Shown in pieces: positions 6,428 to 18,563 of a stretch of 64,000 bases of DNA. Within the stretch, counting starts at the first letter, position 1; every line of letters starts with the position of its first letter. Origin of the DNA: Bacteroidia bacterium (lineage in GTDB: Bacteria > Bacteroidota > Bacteroidia > Chitinophagales > UBA2359). Below the pieces are notes generated by a model. The model had not been told where the DNA came from. It ran no database searches and was given only the letters and a program-made list of their open reading frames with translations. Made by a program: the position numbers and the translations under genes. The stretch spans positions 1 to 64,000 of the forward strand of contig JAUHXA010000025.1 of the NCBI GenBank assembly GCA_030427245.1, in the 5' to 3' direction.

Positions 6428-7618
6428 CTATATCTTTCCATAAATCCGCTCATATTCCTCATGTTTCTTAAAAAACATAGGTAGAGCTTCATACGAAAAA
6501 CGAGTTGGAGCATTGCTCAAGATGGCTATGCCAATATTTTTTGTGGGATGTAGCGCAATTTCGGTTTTGTAGCCATTGACGTAGCCGCTGTGGTAAATCA
6601 GTTTTTCCTCTTTTGGAAAATCCAATACTCTCCAACCCATTGCGTAGTGGGCTTTCTTCATGTATTTCCAGTAGGCAAACTGATTGTTGCGACGAGGGGT
6701 ACGAATAACAGGCTCAAAAATTTCGGTAAGGGTTGAGTTTTGAATAAAGTTGGCATCGTAGCCCATCATTGCCTGAAGCCATTTGCCCATGTCGGTAATG
6801 CTTGCATTGACACCCGCAGCAGGGACAACAGTATAATAATTTTCGAGGATATCAGTCGGAACACATTTTCGACCATAATTTTTGTGAGGAAAAGCGATGT
6901 TCTCTTCTGCCATAAAATCTTCGCAAGTAGCAGAAGCTTCTGCCATATTTAAAGGCGCAAAAACCCGTTCTTCCAATAACTGTGAATAGGTTTTGCCTGT
7001 CACTTTTTCTACAATATCGCTGATAAGGCTATAGACTACATTTTGATAACTGTAGTGTTTGCCGACTTTCCCGATTACATCTACTGTTTTGAGTTCTTCC
7101 ACCATTTCCTCAAAAGAGTAGCCTTCTTCAATCAAGTTGGTGTAAGCATGTTTGGGTAAACTCGTCGTGTGACTCAACAAATTTCGGATGGTGAGCTCTT
7201 CTGTATTTTTCTCGCTGGCAAGGTAAAAGTTGGGTAAATATTTTGTGACTTTATCATCCCAACTCAATAAACCCTCTTCTACCAACAGGCCCGTCAAAAC
7301 AGGCGCAAATCCTTTGGATACAGAGCCTAAGCGAAAAATGGTGTGTTCGTCAATTGCTTCATTAGAAGTGGCTGCTGTTGTTCCAAAACCCTTTGACATT
7401 ACAACCTGACCGTCCTTCACAATCGCAATCGCAGCCCCAGGTGTATGGGTGCTTTCCATCAACAGGTCAGCAAAATTTTCGTATTCTTCAAGCATCAAGG
7501 GCAGCCATGTAGCTACCAATTCAGGAGGGTATTGAGTTTTTGCAGAGGTTGTGTAGCCTGCATCGGTAAGTGAGTTGGATACGAACAGTAAAAATAGTAG
7601 AAATAAAATTCTGCTCAT
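6428..7618 (-). CDS. Exported serine hydrolase, beta-lactamase/penicillin-binding fold (class C-like)
   Basis: The 396-residue protein starts with a hydrophobic segment (MSRILFLLFLLFVSNSLT), probably a signal peptide. It has the three active-site boxes of class C beta-lactamases and their esterase and peptidase relatives: SVSK in FRLGSVSKGF (SxxK nucleophile), YQN in YSYQNVVYS (YxN), and HSG in IYHSGYVNGYK in place of KTG. IFRLGSVSKGFAPVLTGLLVEEG is the usual start of this family. It probably acts in the periplasm or at the cell surface on peptidoglycan-derived peptides or esters; the substrate cannot be read from sequence. It lies just downstream of the beta-galactosidase on the same strand, but the 163-base gap argues against tight coupling. 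Confidence 0.85.
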   Translation of the reverse strand: MSRILFLLFLLFVSNSLTDAGYTTSAKTQYPPELVATWLPLMLEEYENFADLLMESTHTPGAAIAIVKDGQVVMSKGFGTTAATSNEAIDEHTIFRLGSVSKGFAPVLTGLLVEEGLLSWDDKVTKYLPNFYLASEKNTEELTIRNLLSHTTSLPKHAYTNLIEEGYSFEEMVEELKTVDVIGKVGKHYSYQNVVYSLISDIVEKVTGKTYSQLLEERVFAPLNMAEASATCEDFMAEENIAFPHKNYGRKCVPTDILENYYTVVPAAGVNASITDMGKWLQAMMGYDANFIQNSTLTEIFEPVIRTPRRNNQFAYWKYMKKAHYAMGWRVLDFPKEEKLIYHSGYVNGYKTEIALHPTKNIGIAILSNAPTRFSYEALPMFFKKHEEYERIYGKI

Positions 7619-7781
7619 GTAAGTTTAATGTTGGTGAAACAAAGGTTTGATTTGGGTAAACAAACACTCTAATGACAAAGTTATGCCATTTTTACGAAAA
7701 TCAATGGGTTTTATTGTGTGAAAGGTGGGCAAATGTTCCAAATTTAATAAGAAAAGCAAATCAACTTCCCTTTCTGTCCTG

Positions 7782-11468
<3,687 letters not shown>

Positions 11469-12104
11469 ATGCCAGAAACTCTTCAGAAGATTATTCAAAC
11501 GGCTAACAAGCACTTTACCAAATATGGAATTCGTAGCGTCTCTATGGATGATATTGCTCGTGAGCTGGGAATGTCCAAAAAAACCATCTATGAAAAAGTG
11601 GGTAATAAAGAGGAACTGATAAAGAAAGCAATGGAGTTTCACATTCAGTTGGATTGTGAAATGACCGCAGAACTTCAAAAAAAGAAAGGAAATGCGATTG
11701 ATGAGATGTTGAGCATTGCAGATTTTGTGATTCAAGAATTGAGTGACTTGAATCCAAGTGTGATTTATGACCTCAAAAAATACTACCGGAATATCTGGGA
11801 AATGATGGAAACGCACCGATATACTCACATTCATACGAATATCCTCCGCAATCTTCAAAGTGGAATCGAGCAAGGATTGTACCGTGAAAACATTCGCCCT
11901 GAATTAATTGCTCATTTTTATACAGGCATTGTTAATGTCTTGACAGAAGGTGATTCTTTGGAACAAAAGAAATACACTGTTGCAGAAGCATATATCGAAG
12001 CCTTCAAATATCACATCTATGGAATTGCTTCCGAAAAAGGAATTGACTACCTCAAAACGAATTTACCTAAAATCAAAAACACGAAATATGTTAAACAGTT
12101 ATAG
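11469..12104 (+). CDS. TetR-family transcriptional regulator of the efflux operon
   Basis: The 211-residue protein has a typical TetR N-terminus: a helix-turn-helix within residues 6-52 (FTKYGIRSVSMDDIARELG, then MSKKTIYEKVGNKEELI) and a helical ligand-binding domain after it. Its end overlaps the start of the TolC-like gene by 17 bases, and MFP and RND pump genes follow. In this layout the regulator is the first gene of the operon it most likely represses, so control would be autogenous. The ligand is probably a pump substrate. Recognition of the DNA-binding domain is firm; the target operon is inferred from position. Confidence 0.9.
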   Translation: MPETLQKIIQTANKHFTKYGIRSVSMDDIARELGMSKKTIYEKVGNKEELIKKAMEFHIQLDCEMTAELQKKKGNAIDEMLSIADFVIQELSDLNPSVIYDLKKYYRNIWEMMETHRYTHIHTNILRNLQSGIEQGLYRENIRPELIAHFYTGIVNVLTEGDSLEQKKYTVAEAYIEAFKYHIYGIASEKGIDYLKTNLPKIKNTKYVKQL

Positions 12105-13434
12105 GATGCTGTTTGTCCTTATCTTATCGGTTTTTTTGCTGCAATCAACACAAGCGCAAGACAATCAGACGCTTCAGTTTAATTTGGAAGAAGCTCAAGT
12201 ATATGCAATCAAACACAATTTGAATGTCAAATCTGCAAAATATGAGATTGACAAAAACCATCAGGTAGTCAAAGAGTATTTTGGTACAGGTTTGCCACAA
12301 ATAAATGGTAATGTGAATTATCAACGTGCCCTTAAACTTCCTGCAAGCCTTGTTCCTGCCGAGTTTTTTGGAGGAGCAGAAGGTGAATTTGCCAAACTCG
12401 AATTTGGAACAGACAACAACCTCGCTATAGGATTGACCCTTGATCAACAGCTTTTTAGTGGAACCTACTTCATTGGTTTGCAGGCAGCGAATGCTATTGT
12501 AGAATTGTCGAAACTGGAAGTTGTTCAGTCAGAAGCGGATGTGAAAGACCTTGTGACACAGGCATACATTGGAGCTGCTGCAACGGTGGAAAACATCGCC
12601 ATCTTAAAAAAGAATGTAAGTGTGATTGAGAAGGTTTTGTATGAAACCCAACAACTGTACGAAAACGGCTTTGCAGAAGCGATGGATGTGGACAGGTTGA
12701 AGCTTTCTAAGGCCAATTTGAAGTCACAAATCAGCAATGCCGAACGACAACAAGAATTAACCTATACTTTGTTGAAGTATCAAATGGGAATTCCGTTAGA
12801 CCAAAAAATTGAATTGACCGAAGGATTTTATGATTTGGTAGAAGCAGCAAAAGGTGTAGATGTTTTTTCTGCAAACCCCAATGCACGTATCGAATTAAAG
12901 ATTTTGAATCAGCAAAATGCCCTAAATGAGTTGGATATTCGCAATTACAAATCTCGCTATCTTCCTCGTTTAGATGCGTTTGCAAATTGGAATACATCCT
13001 TTCAGGCGAATGATTTCAAACTAGGTAATGGTGATAGCTGGATTCCTTCTTCTATCATTGGAGTGAAAATGAGTGTACCGATTTTTGATGGATTTACTAA
13101 AAAAGCACAGATTGCACAACGGGTAATAGACCGAGATAAAATCGCAACTGCAGGGAAATTACTGCAAAGTACAATTGAATTAGAGCAAAACCAAGCTAAA
13201 ATCGAATACTTTGATGCTGTTGAACAAGTAGAAAACCAAAAGGAAAACTTGGATTTGGCAGAGCGTATTCACAATACAGCTTTGATTAAATACAAAGAAG
13301 GTTTGGGTTCGAGTCTTGAAGTAACAACAGCAGAAGGCGATTTATATCAAACTCAGGGACTTCACATTCAAGCACTGTTCAACCTCATTAGTGCGAAAGC
13401 GAAGTTGGATAAAGCTTTGGGGAAATATAACTAA
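12088..13434 (+). CDS. TolC-family outer-membrane efflux protein
   Basis: The frame is open back to 11950, but the likely start is the ATG at 12088, which gives 448 residues beginning with a signal peptide (MLFVLILSVFLLQSTQAQ); the ATG at 12106 is an alternative. The upstream part of the frame lies in the TetR gene. The mature protein has the two-fold TolC repeat: long helical stretches with periodic Ala/Gln/Leu, and conserved pieces such as LNVKSAKYEIDKN, GLPQINGNVNYQ and later RIELKILNQQNALNELDIRNYKSRYLP. It should form the trimeric outer-membrane channel of a tripartite pump with the MFP and RND proteins encoded next. The 17-base overlap with the TetR gene indicates translational coupling. 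Confidence 0.92.
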   Translation: MLNSYRMLFVLILSVFLLQSTQAQDNQTLQFNLEEAQVYAIKHNLNVKSAKYEIDKNHQVVKEYFGTGLPQINGNVNYQRALKLPASLVPAEFFGGAEGEFAKLEFGTDNNLAIGLTLDQQLFSGTYFIGLQAANAIVELSKLEVVQSEADVKDLVTQAYIGAAATVENIAILKKNVSVIEKVLYETQQLYENGFAEAMDVDRLKLSKANLKSQISNAERQQELTYTLLKYQMGIPLDQKIELTEGFYDLVEAAKGVDVFSANPNARIELKILNQQNALNELDIRNYKSRYLPRLDAFANWNTSFQANDFKLGNGDSWIPSSIIGVKMSVPIFDGFTKKAQIAQRVIDRDKIATAGKLLQSTIELEQNQAKIEYFDAVEQVENQKENLDLAERIHNTALIKYKEGLGSSLEVTTAEGDLYQTQGLHIQALFNLISAKAKLDKALGKYN

Positions 13435-13574
13435 AGGAATACCCAACTATTGTTGATGCTCTGAATGTTCATTATCGTTGATATTTATGTAGGATTGAAT
13501 ATCCATAGGAACAACCAAAAATCCAAAGCATCCATAGAAACAACTAAGAATAAATGGAAACAAAAAATATAAAA

Positions 13575-14753
13575 ATGAATCAATACCTATTTATCACCCT
13601 ACTTTCTTTCTGCTTGCTTTCTCTCAATTCGTGCGGGAGCGACGATAGCAAAGCAGATACTCCAGAAGCTAAAAAAGCTTTATTAGAACAACAAATCAAA
13701 GAAAAAAAATCGGATTTGGCAAAGCTATCATCTGATTTGCAAAAACTTGAGGGAGAATACCTTACTTATGATCCTGACTATCTGAAAAAACAAGAAGAAA
13801 GTAAAAAACGAATCATTACTACGGATAGCGTGCGAGTGAAAAACTTCGATCAGTTCGTGGAGTTTCAAGGTCAAGTACAAACCAAAGATGATTTTATGAT
13901 CAGCTCTGATATGGGAGGAGTGTTGAAGTCTTTGACTATAAAAGAGGGACAATATGTAAAACGTGGTCAGTTAGTCGGTAGAGTAGATGATGATGTAATG
14001 CAGAAAAATGTAGATGAACTCAACTTAAAATTGAATTTGGCACAGGATATTTTTCAAAGACGTGAAAAGTTGTGGAATCAAAATATTGGTTCTGAAATAG
14101 AATTTATCCAAGCCAAAAACAATGTGGAGTCTCTTCAAAAAAGCATAGCAACACTTCAAGCGCAACGTGGAAAGACCAATATCTATGCGCCTAATAGTGG
14201 CGTAGTAGAAGAAATTTTTACGAATCAAGGAGAGGTCGCTGGTCCAGGTTCTCCAATCGCTAAAATAATTAACACCAGCAATTTACAGGTAGTAGCAGAT
14301 ATTCCCGAAAATTATTTGACTTCTGTAAAGAGAGGTTCGACAGTAAAGGTTGTATTACCTGCATTGGATAATGAGGAGCAGACGGTGAAAGTTTCCAAAA
14401 TCGGTTCGATGATTGATCCCAACAATCGTACTTTTCAGATAGAAGTACCTATCTCGAATAAAGGTGGGAAGGTGAAACCTAACCTGATGGCAATGGTGGA
14501 GTTTAAAGCATCCGGATCAAACAATGCAGTGGTGATTCCTACCAATTTGGTGCAAAATAGTTTAGAAGGTGATTTTGTATTTATTGTAGAAAAATCAGAT
14601 ACCAGTCAAGTCGCTAAAAAAGTACAAATTGAAGTAGGAGACTCGTATGAAGGTGAAACTTTGGTTTTAAGCGGATTAAAAGGTGGCGAAATTTTGGTGG
14701 CTGATGGGTCGAATTTGGTTAGAGATGGAGAACGTGTGAAGATACTTCGTTGA
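13575..14753 (+). CDS. RND efflux pump periplasmic adaptor (membrane fusion protein), lipoprotein
   Basis: I start the gene at 13575, where the product opens with a lipoprotein signal (MNQYLFITLLSFCLLSLNSC; Cys after LNS) and has 392 residues; the frame is also open to an ATG at 13554. After the anchor come a short coiled coil (residues about 30-65), a split lipoyl-type domain (ISSDMGGVLKSLTIKEGQYVKRGQLVGRVDD and later IYAPNSGVVEEIFTNQGEVAGPGSPI) around a helical hairpin, then beta-barrel and membrane-proximal domains. This is the HlyD/AcrA layout. It should bridge the RND pump and the TolC-like channel. The gap from the TolC gene is 140 bases and holds no clear terminator. Confidence 0.92.
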   Translation: MNQYLFITLLSFCLLSLNSCGSDDSKADTPEAKKALLEQQIKEKKSDLAKLSSDLQKLEGEYLTYDPDYLKKQEESKKRIITTDSVRVKNFDQFVEFQGQVQTKDDFMISSDMGGVLKSLTIKEGQYVKRGQLVGRVDDDVMQKNVDELNLKLNLAQDIFQRREKLWNQNIGSEIEFIQAKNNVESLQKSIATLQAQRGKTNIYAPNSGVVEEIFTNQGEVAGPGSPIAKIINTSNLQVVADIPENYLTSVKRGSTVKVVLPALDNEEQTVKVSKIGSMIDPNNRTFQIEVPISNKGGKVKPNLMAMVEFKASGSNNAVVIPTNLVQNSLEGDFVFIVEKSDTSQVAKKVQIEVGDSYEGETLVLSGLKGGEILVADGSNLVRDGERVKILR

Positions 14754-14800
14754 TGCTGTTGTGGTTTACTTGCTTACAAGGGCTAAAACTCAGATTATTA

Positions 14801-14862
14801 ACCAAGAATCCAAAGAAACAATAGCGTCCATCACACTAACCAAGAATCCAAAGAAACAATAG
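14801..14862 (+). repeat. Direct repeat of 24 bases before the RND pump gene
   Basis: ACCAAGAATCCAAAGAAACA plus ATAG occurs at 14801-14824 and again, exactly, at 14839-14862, with 14 bases between. A looser relative (CCAAAAATCCAAAGCATCCA and on) precedes the adaptor gene near 13514. It lies in the 127-base gap before the pump ATG. It may be local duplication or a tandem protein site. Confidence 0.6.
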
Positions 14863-14880
14863 TAACAACAATTCAATAAA

Positions 14881-17800
14881 ATGTCAGATAACAACAACAA
14901 CAATATAAATCCTAATTCTAATCAACCCGAAGAAAAGGAAGTGGTTCGTGAATTTAAGCTGTCGAGTTTGGCGATAGATAGCGCAACGAGCGTTTTCGTG
15001 ATGATTTTTATGTTGATACTTTTGGGTACATCGGCATATACTTCAATGCCAAAAGAAAGTTACCCAGAAATCAAAATTCCGATGGTCTATATCGGAACTC
15101 CCTATCCTGGAAACTCACCTTTGGATATGGAAAACTTGGTGACACGTCCCATTGAGAAAGAACTCAATAACATCACAGGAGTCAATGAAATTACTTCAAC
15201 ATCTATACAGGATTATTCCACGATTGTCGTAGAATTTGGCTTTGATGTTGAAGTCAGAGATGCCTTGCAGGAAGTGAAAGATGCGGTGGACAGAGCCAAG
15301 CCCGAATTGCCAACAGATTTACCCGCAGAACCCAATGTTTTTGAAATGAATTTCAGTGAAATGCCAATTGTAAATATCAACTTGGCGGGTTATGAAGACT
15401 TGGACGAACTCAATAAGTATGCAGAATATCTGCAAGATGAAATTGAGCAGTTTAGCGAAATCAAAGAGGTGAACATCAGAGGTGTCCAAGACAAAGAAGT
15501 AAGTATCAATGTGGATGTATATGAGCTGGAGGCTCGGAGTTTGAGCTTTGGAGATATTGAAGGCGCCGTTGGTGGGGAGAATATCACCCTTTCAGGTGGT
15601 GATATTTTGGCACAGAACCTTCGGAGAAATATTCGCATTGTAGGAGAATTCAAGCACCTTGCCGAAATCGAAAACATTATCATCTCAAATGAAAACGGGG
15701 CGATTGTCTATTTGAAAGATGTAGCAACCGTCAAATTTGGGTATGAAGATATTGAGAGTTATGCGAGAGAGTATGGAGAATCAACTGTGACGTTGGATGT
15801 TATCAAACGAAGTGGTGAAAACCTATTGGATGCGGTGGACAATATCAAGGCATTGGTGGAAAAAGACCAAAAAAGTGGTGTTTTACCGGCAGCCTTGAAA
15901 GTAACCTACTCCAATGATCAATCTAAAATGACCCGAATGATGGTCGAAAACCTCGAAAATAGTATTATTGCAGGGGTGATATTGGTAGTATTGGTTTTGT
16001 TGTTTTTCATGGGTTTTAGAAATGCCCTTTTTGTAGGTGTAGCAATTCCATTATCTATGTTGATTGGTTTTTTGGTACTGCAATTTTCGGGCGCCACTCT
16101 CAACATGATGGTGCTGTTCTCACTGATTCTAGCGTTAGGAATGTTGGTGGATAACGGAATTGTAGTGGTCGAGAATATTTACCGACTGATGAATGAAGGG
16201 TTAGACCCGATTCGAGCCGCAAAAGAAGGAGTAGGAGAGGTTGCCTTACCGATTATCAGTTCGACAGCCACGACTTTGGCCGCTTTTGTACCGTTATTGT
16301 TTTGGGATGATATTATGGGTGAATTTATGGGTTATTTGCCTATGACCCTAATTATTGTACTGACCTCTTCCTTATTTGTAGGTTTGGTCATTAATCCTGT
16401 GTTGACTTCTCGATTTATGAAATTGGAGGACGAAAATGAGAAAGTAAACTACAAAAAGTTGGCAATGTGGACAGTTGGTTTGATGGCAATTTCTTCAATG
16501 TTCTACATGACAGGAGCAACCCTTTGGGGAAGCCTTTCAGCAGTAGCTGCCGCCCTTTTATTACTCAATGTATTTGTTCTGACTCCCCTTTCCAATGGCT
16601 TCCAAAAGTATGTAATGCCTGCAATGGAAAGTATGTATCAAAAATTTGTAGGTTTTGCGCTTCGTGGTTGGAAACCAATTTTCTTCTTTTTAGGCACTTT
16701 TGCTTTGCTTATATTTTCGGTGATACTGATGGGAAGTGCAGGGTTGAAGGTTTTGTTGTTTCCCGAAGGAGAACCAAATTACATCAATATATTTATTGAA
16801 CACCCGATAGGGACGGATATTACCAAGGCGAATAGTTTTTCGAAAGAGATAGAGGCGCAGACGATTGAGATGATGAAACCCTACGATTATATGGTCGAGT
16901 CTATTCTCACCAAAGTAGGAGCAGGTACGAGTGACCCGAATACGGGAATGCCTGATATGGGAAATACGCCCAACAAAAGCCGTATTACAGTTTCTTTTAT
17001 CGAAAGCCAATACCGCAAAGGAGTGAATACCTTAGAGTTAATGGAAGATTTGCGGCAAATGACTCGACATTTTGCAGGAGTAAGCATTACCTTAGGTAAA
17101 GATGCAAATGGACCTCCACCTCAGCCACCTATCAATCTCGAAATCAAGGGTGAAGATATCAGTCGTTTGATTGAGATTGCAGTGGATGTGAAGCAGTTTA
17201 TGGAAGATAAAAACGTAGCAGGGGTTGAAGGGTTGAAAATGGATTTGGAGACAGGTAAGCCCGAATTATTGGTGACTGTGGACAGAGACAAAGCCCGTAG
17301 ATTTGGTTTATCGACTGCTCAAGTTGCGACTACCATACGTACAGCTATTTTTGGAAAAGAAATATCGAAGTTCAAAGAAGGGGAAGATGATTATCCTATT
17401 CAACTGCGCTTTGGTGAAAATTACCGCTATGATTTGGGCGCAATTCTCAACCAAAAAATTACTTTCCGCAACAATCAAGGCAAACTCCTCAAAGTGCCCA
17501 TCAAGGCAGTTGCCAATATAGAATATTCTTCCACTTTTGGTTCGGTCAATCGAAAGGATTTGGATAGGGTTATCACTGTTTTCTCTAATGTAAATGAAGG
17601 CTACAATGGTACTGAAATTGTTGGGCAATATCGTAATTTGCTCTCTACCTACGAATTGCCTACTGGATATACGTTTGAGTTTACAGGTGAACAAGAGGAG
17701 ATGGAGAAAACATCTGCATTTTTGGAAAAAGCATTGATGATAGCCATTTTGAGTATTTTCTTGATTTTGGTGATGCAGTTCAACTCTGTTGCGCTTCCGT

Positions 17801-18405
17801 TTGTAGTGATTTTATCGGTCTTGTTTAGTACGATGGGTGTATTCATGGGCTATGCTTTTTACAAAATGGACTTCATCATCATTATGACGGGGATTGGTAT
17901 TATTTCACTTGCAGGAATTGTAGTAAACAATGCCATTGTATTGATTGACTACATCAATTTGGTGCGAGAACGCCGCCGTAGAGAATTGGGAATTCCCAAA
18001 AACAAATCCATGAACAAGGAAGAAATCACGGAAGCGATTATTGAAGCAGGTACAAAACGTTTGCGACCGGTATTGCTGACTGCCATTACTACCGTACTGG
18101 GATTGATGCCTTTGGCAACAGGAACAAACATCAACTTCTACACTTTATTGACCGAATTGGATCCACAGTTTTATACAGGTGGCGACAATGCTGTGTTCTG
18201 GGGTGCGATGGCTTGGTCGGTGATTTTCGGTTTGGTGTTTGCGACTTTCTTAACCCTGATTGTTGTGCCGATTATGTATTTGGGGGTCGAACGTTTGAGT
18301 GCTTGGGTTTTGGATGATGGAGTCTATTCGGAAGATACAGAATCGCCTTCTGAACCTGAAGAACCAAATCCACATGCAGGAATTCCTGAGTTGGCGATTG
18401 AATAA
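14881..18405 (+). CDS. RND-family efflux pump, inner-membrane transporter
   Basis: The 1,174-residue protein has the AcrB/HAE-type plan: a short Asn-rich cytoplasmic start, one transmembrane helix (residues about 40-60), a large periplasmic porter domain with GTPYPGNSPLDMENLVTRPIEKELN, a block of membrane helices (about 360-600), a second porter domain and a last helix bundle (about 950-1150). The motif GMLVDNGIVVVENIYR in the fourth helix carries the Asp residue used for proton relay. It should drive efflux with proton-motive force through the adaptor and TolC-like proteins encoded before it. It is longer than AcrB (about 1,050) because of an extra helical segment near residue 520-580 and a Glu/Pro-rich tail. 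The substrate is unknown. A hairpin terminator follows. Confidence 0.95.
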   Translation: MSDNNNNNINPNSNQPEEKEVVREFKLSSLAIDSATSVFVMIFMLILLGTSAYTSMPKESYPEIKIPMVYIGTPYPGNSPLDMENLVTRPIEKELNNITGVNEITSTSIQDYSTIVVEFGFDVEVRDALQEVKDAVDRAKPELPTDLPAEPNVFEMNFSEMPIVNINLAGYEDLDELNKYAEYLQDEIEQFSEIKEVNIRGVQDKEVSINVDVYELEARSLSFGDIEGAVGGENITLSGGDILAQNLRRNIRIVGEFKHLAEIENIIISNENGAIVYLKDVATVKFGYEDIESYAREYGESTVTLDVIKRSGENLLDAVDNIKALVEKDQKSGVLPAALKVTYSNDQSKMTRMMVENLENSIIAGVILVVLVLLFFMGFRNALFVGVAIPLSMLIGFLVLQFSGATLNMMVLFSLILALGMLVDNGIVVVENIYRLMNEGLDPIRAAKEGVGEVALPIISSTATTLAAFVPLLFWDDIMGEFMGYLPMTLIIVLTSSLFVGLVINPVLTSRFMKLEDENEKVNYKKLAMWTVGLMAISSMFYMTGATLWGSLSAVAAALLLLNVFVLTPLSNGFQKYVMPAMESMYQKFVGFALRGWKPIFFFLGTFALLIFSVILMGSAGLKVLLFPEGEPNYINIFIEHPIGTDITKANSFSKEIEAQTIEMMKPYDYMVESILTKVGAGTSDPNTGMPDMGNTPNKSRITVSFIESQYRKGVNTLELMEDLRQMTRHFAGVSITLGKDANGPPPQPPINLEIKGEDISRLIEIAVDVKQFMEDKNVAGVEGLKMDLETGKPELLVTVDRDKARRFGLSTAQVATTIRTAIFGKEISKFKEGEDDYPIQLRFGENYRYDLGAILNQKITFRNNQGKLLKVPIKAVANIEYSSTFGSVNRKDLDRVITVFSNVNEGYNGTEIVGQYRNLLSTYELPTGYTFEFTGEQEEMEKTSAFLEKALMIAILSIFLILVMQFNSVALPFVVILSVLFSTMGVFMGYAFYKMDFIIIMTGIGIISLAGIVVNNAIVLIDYINLVRERRRRELGIPKNKSMNKEEITEAIIEAGTKRLRPVLLTAITTVLGLMPLATGTNINFYTLLTELDPQFYTGGDNAVFWGAMAWSVIFGLVFATFLTLIVVPIMYLGVERLSAWVLDDGVYSEDTESPSEPEEPNPHAGIPELAIE

Positions 18406-18437
18406 CCTATATATTCAGCTGCAATAAACTATCTTAC

Positions 18438-18472
18438 GCCCTCTTTGCCAAATCAAGGTAGAGAGGGCTTTT
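18438..18472 (+). terminator. Terminator of the efflux operon
   Basis: GCCCTCT (18438-18444) and AGAGGGC (18462-18468) form a stem with a 17-base loop, followed by TTTT. It sits 32 bases after the RND stop codon and closes the TetR-TolC-MFP-RND operon. Confidence 0.65.
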
Positions 18473-18524
18473 GTATAGGCGTTTTTGGAGTAAAAGAATT
18501 GTAGTTATAGAACTTTCTGCTTTT

Positions 18525-18540
18525 TTCGTAAGTTTACGAA
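18525..18540. promoter_or_regulatory. Short palindrome before the AAA-ATPase-like gene
   Basis: TTCGTAA, two bases, TTACGAA is a perfect 16-base palindrome 23 bases before the ATG at 18564. Its position fits an operator overlapping the promoter or leader. No other copy with both arms is seen in the window. Confidence 0.35.
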
Positions 18541-18563
18541 GTATAAAAAACTTGTCTTACAGC

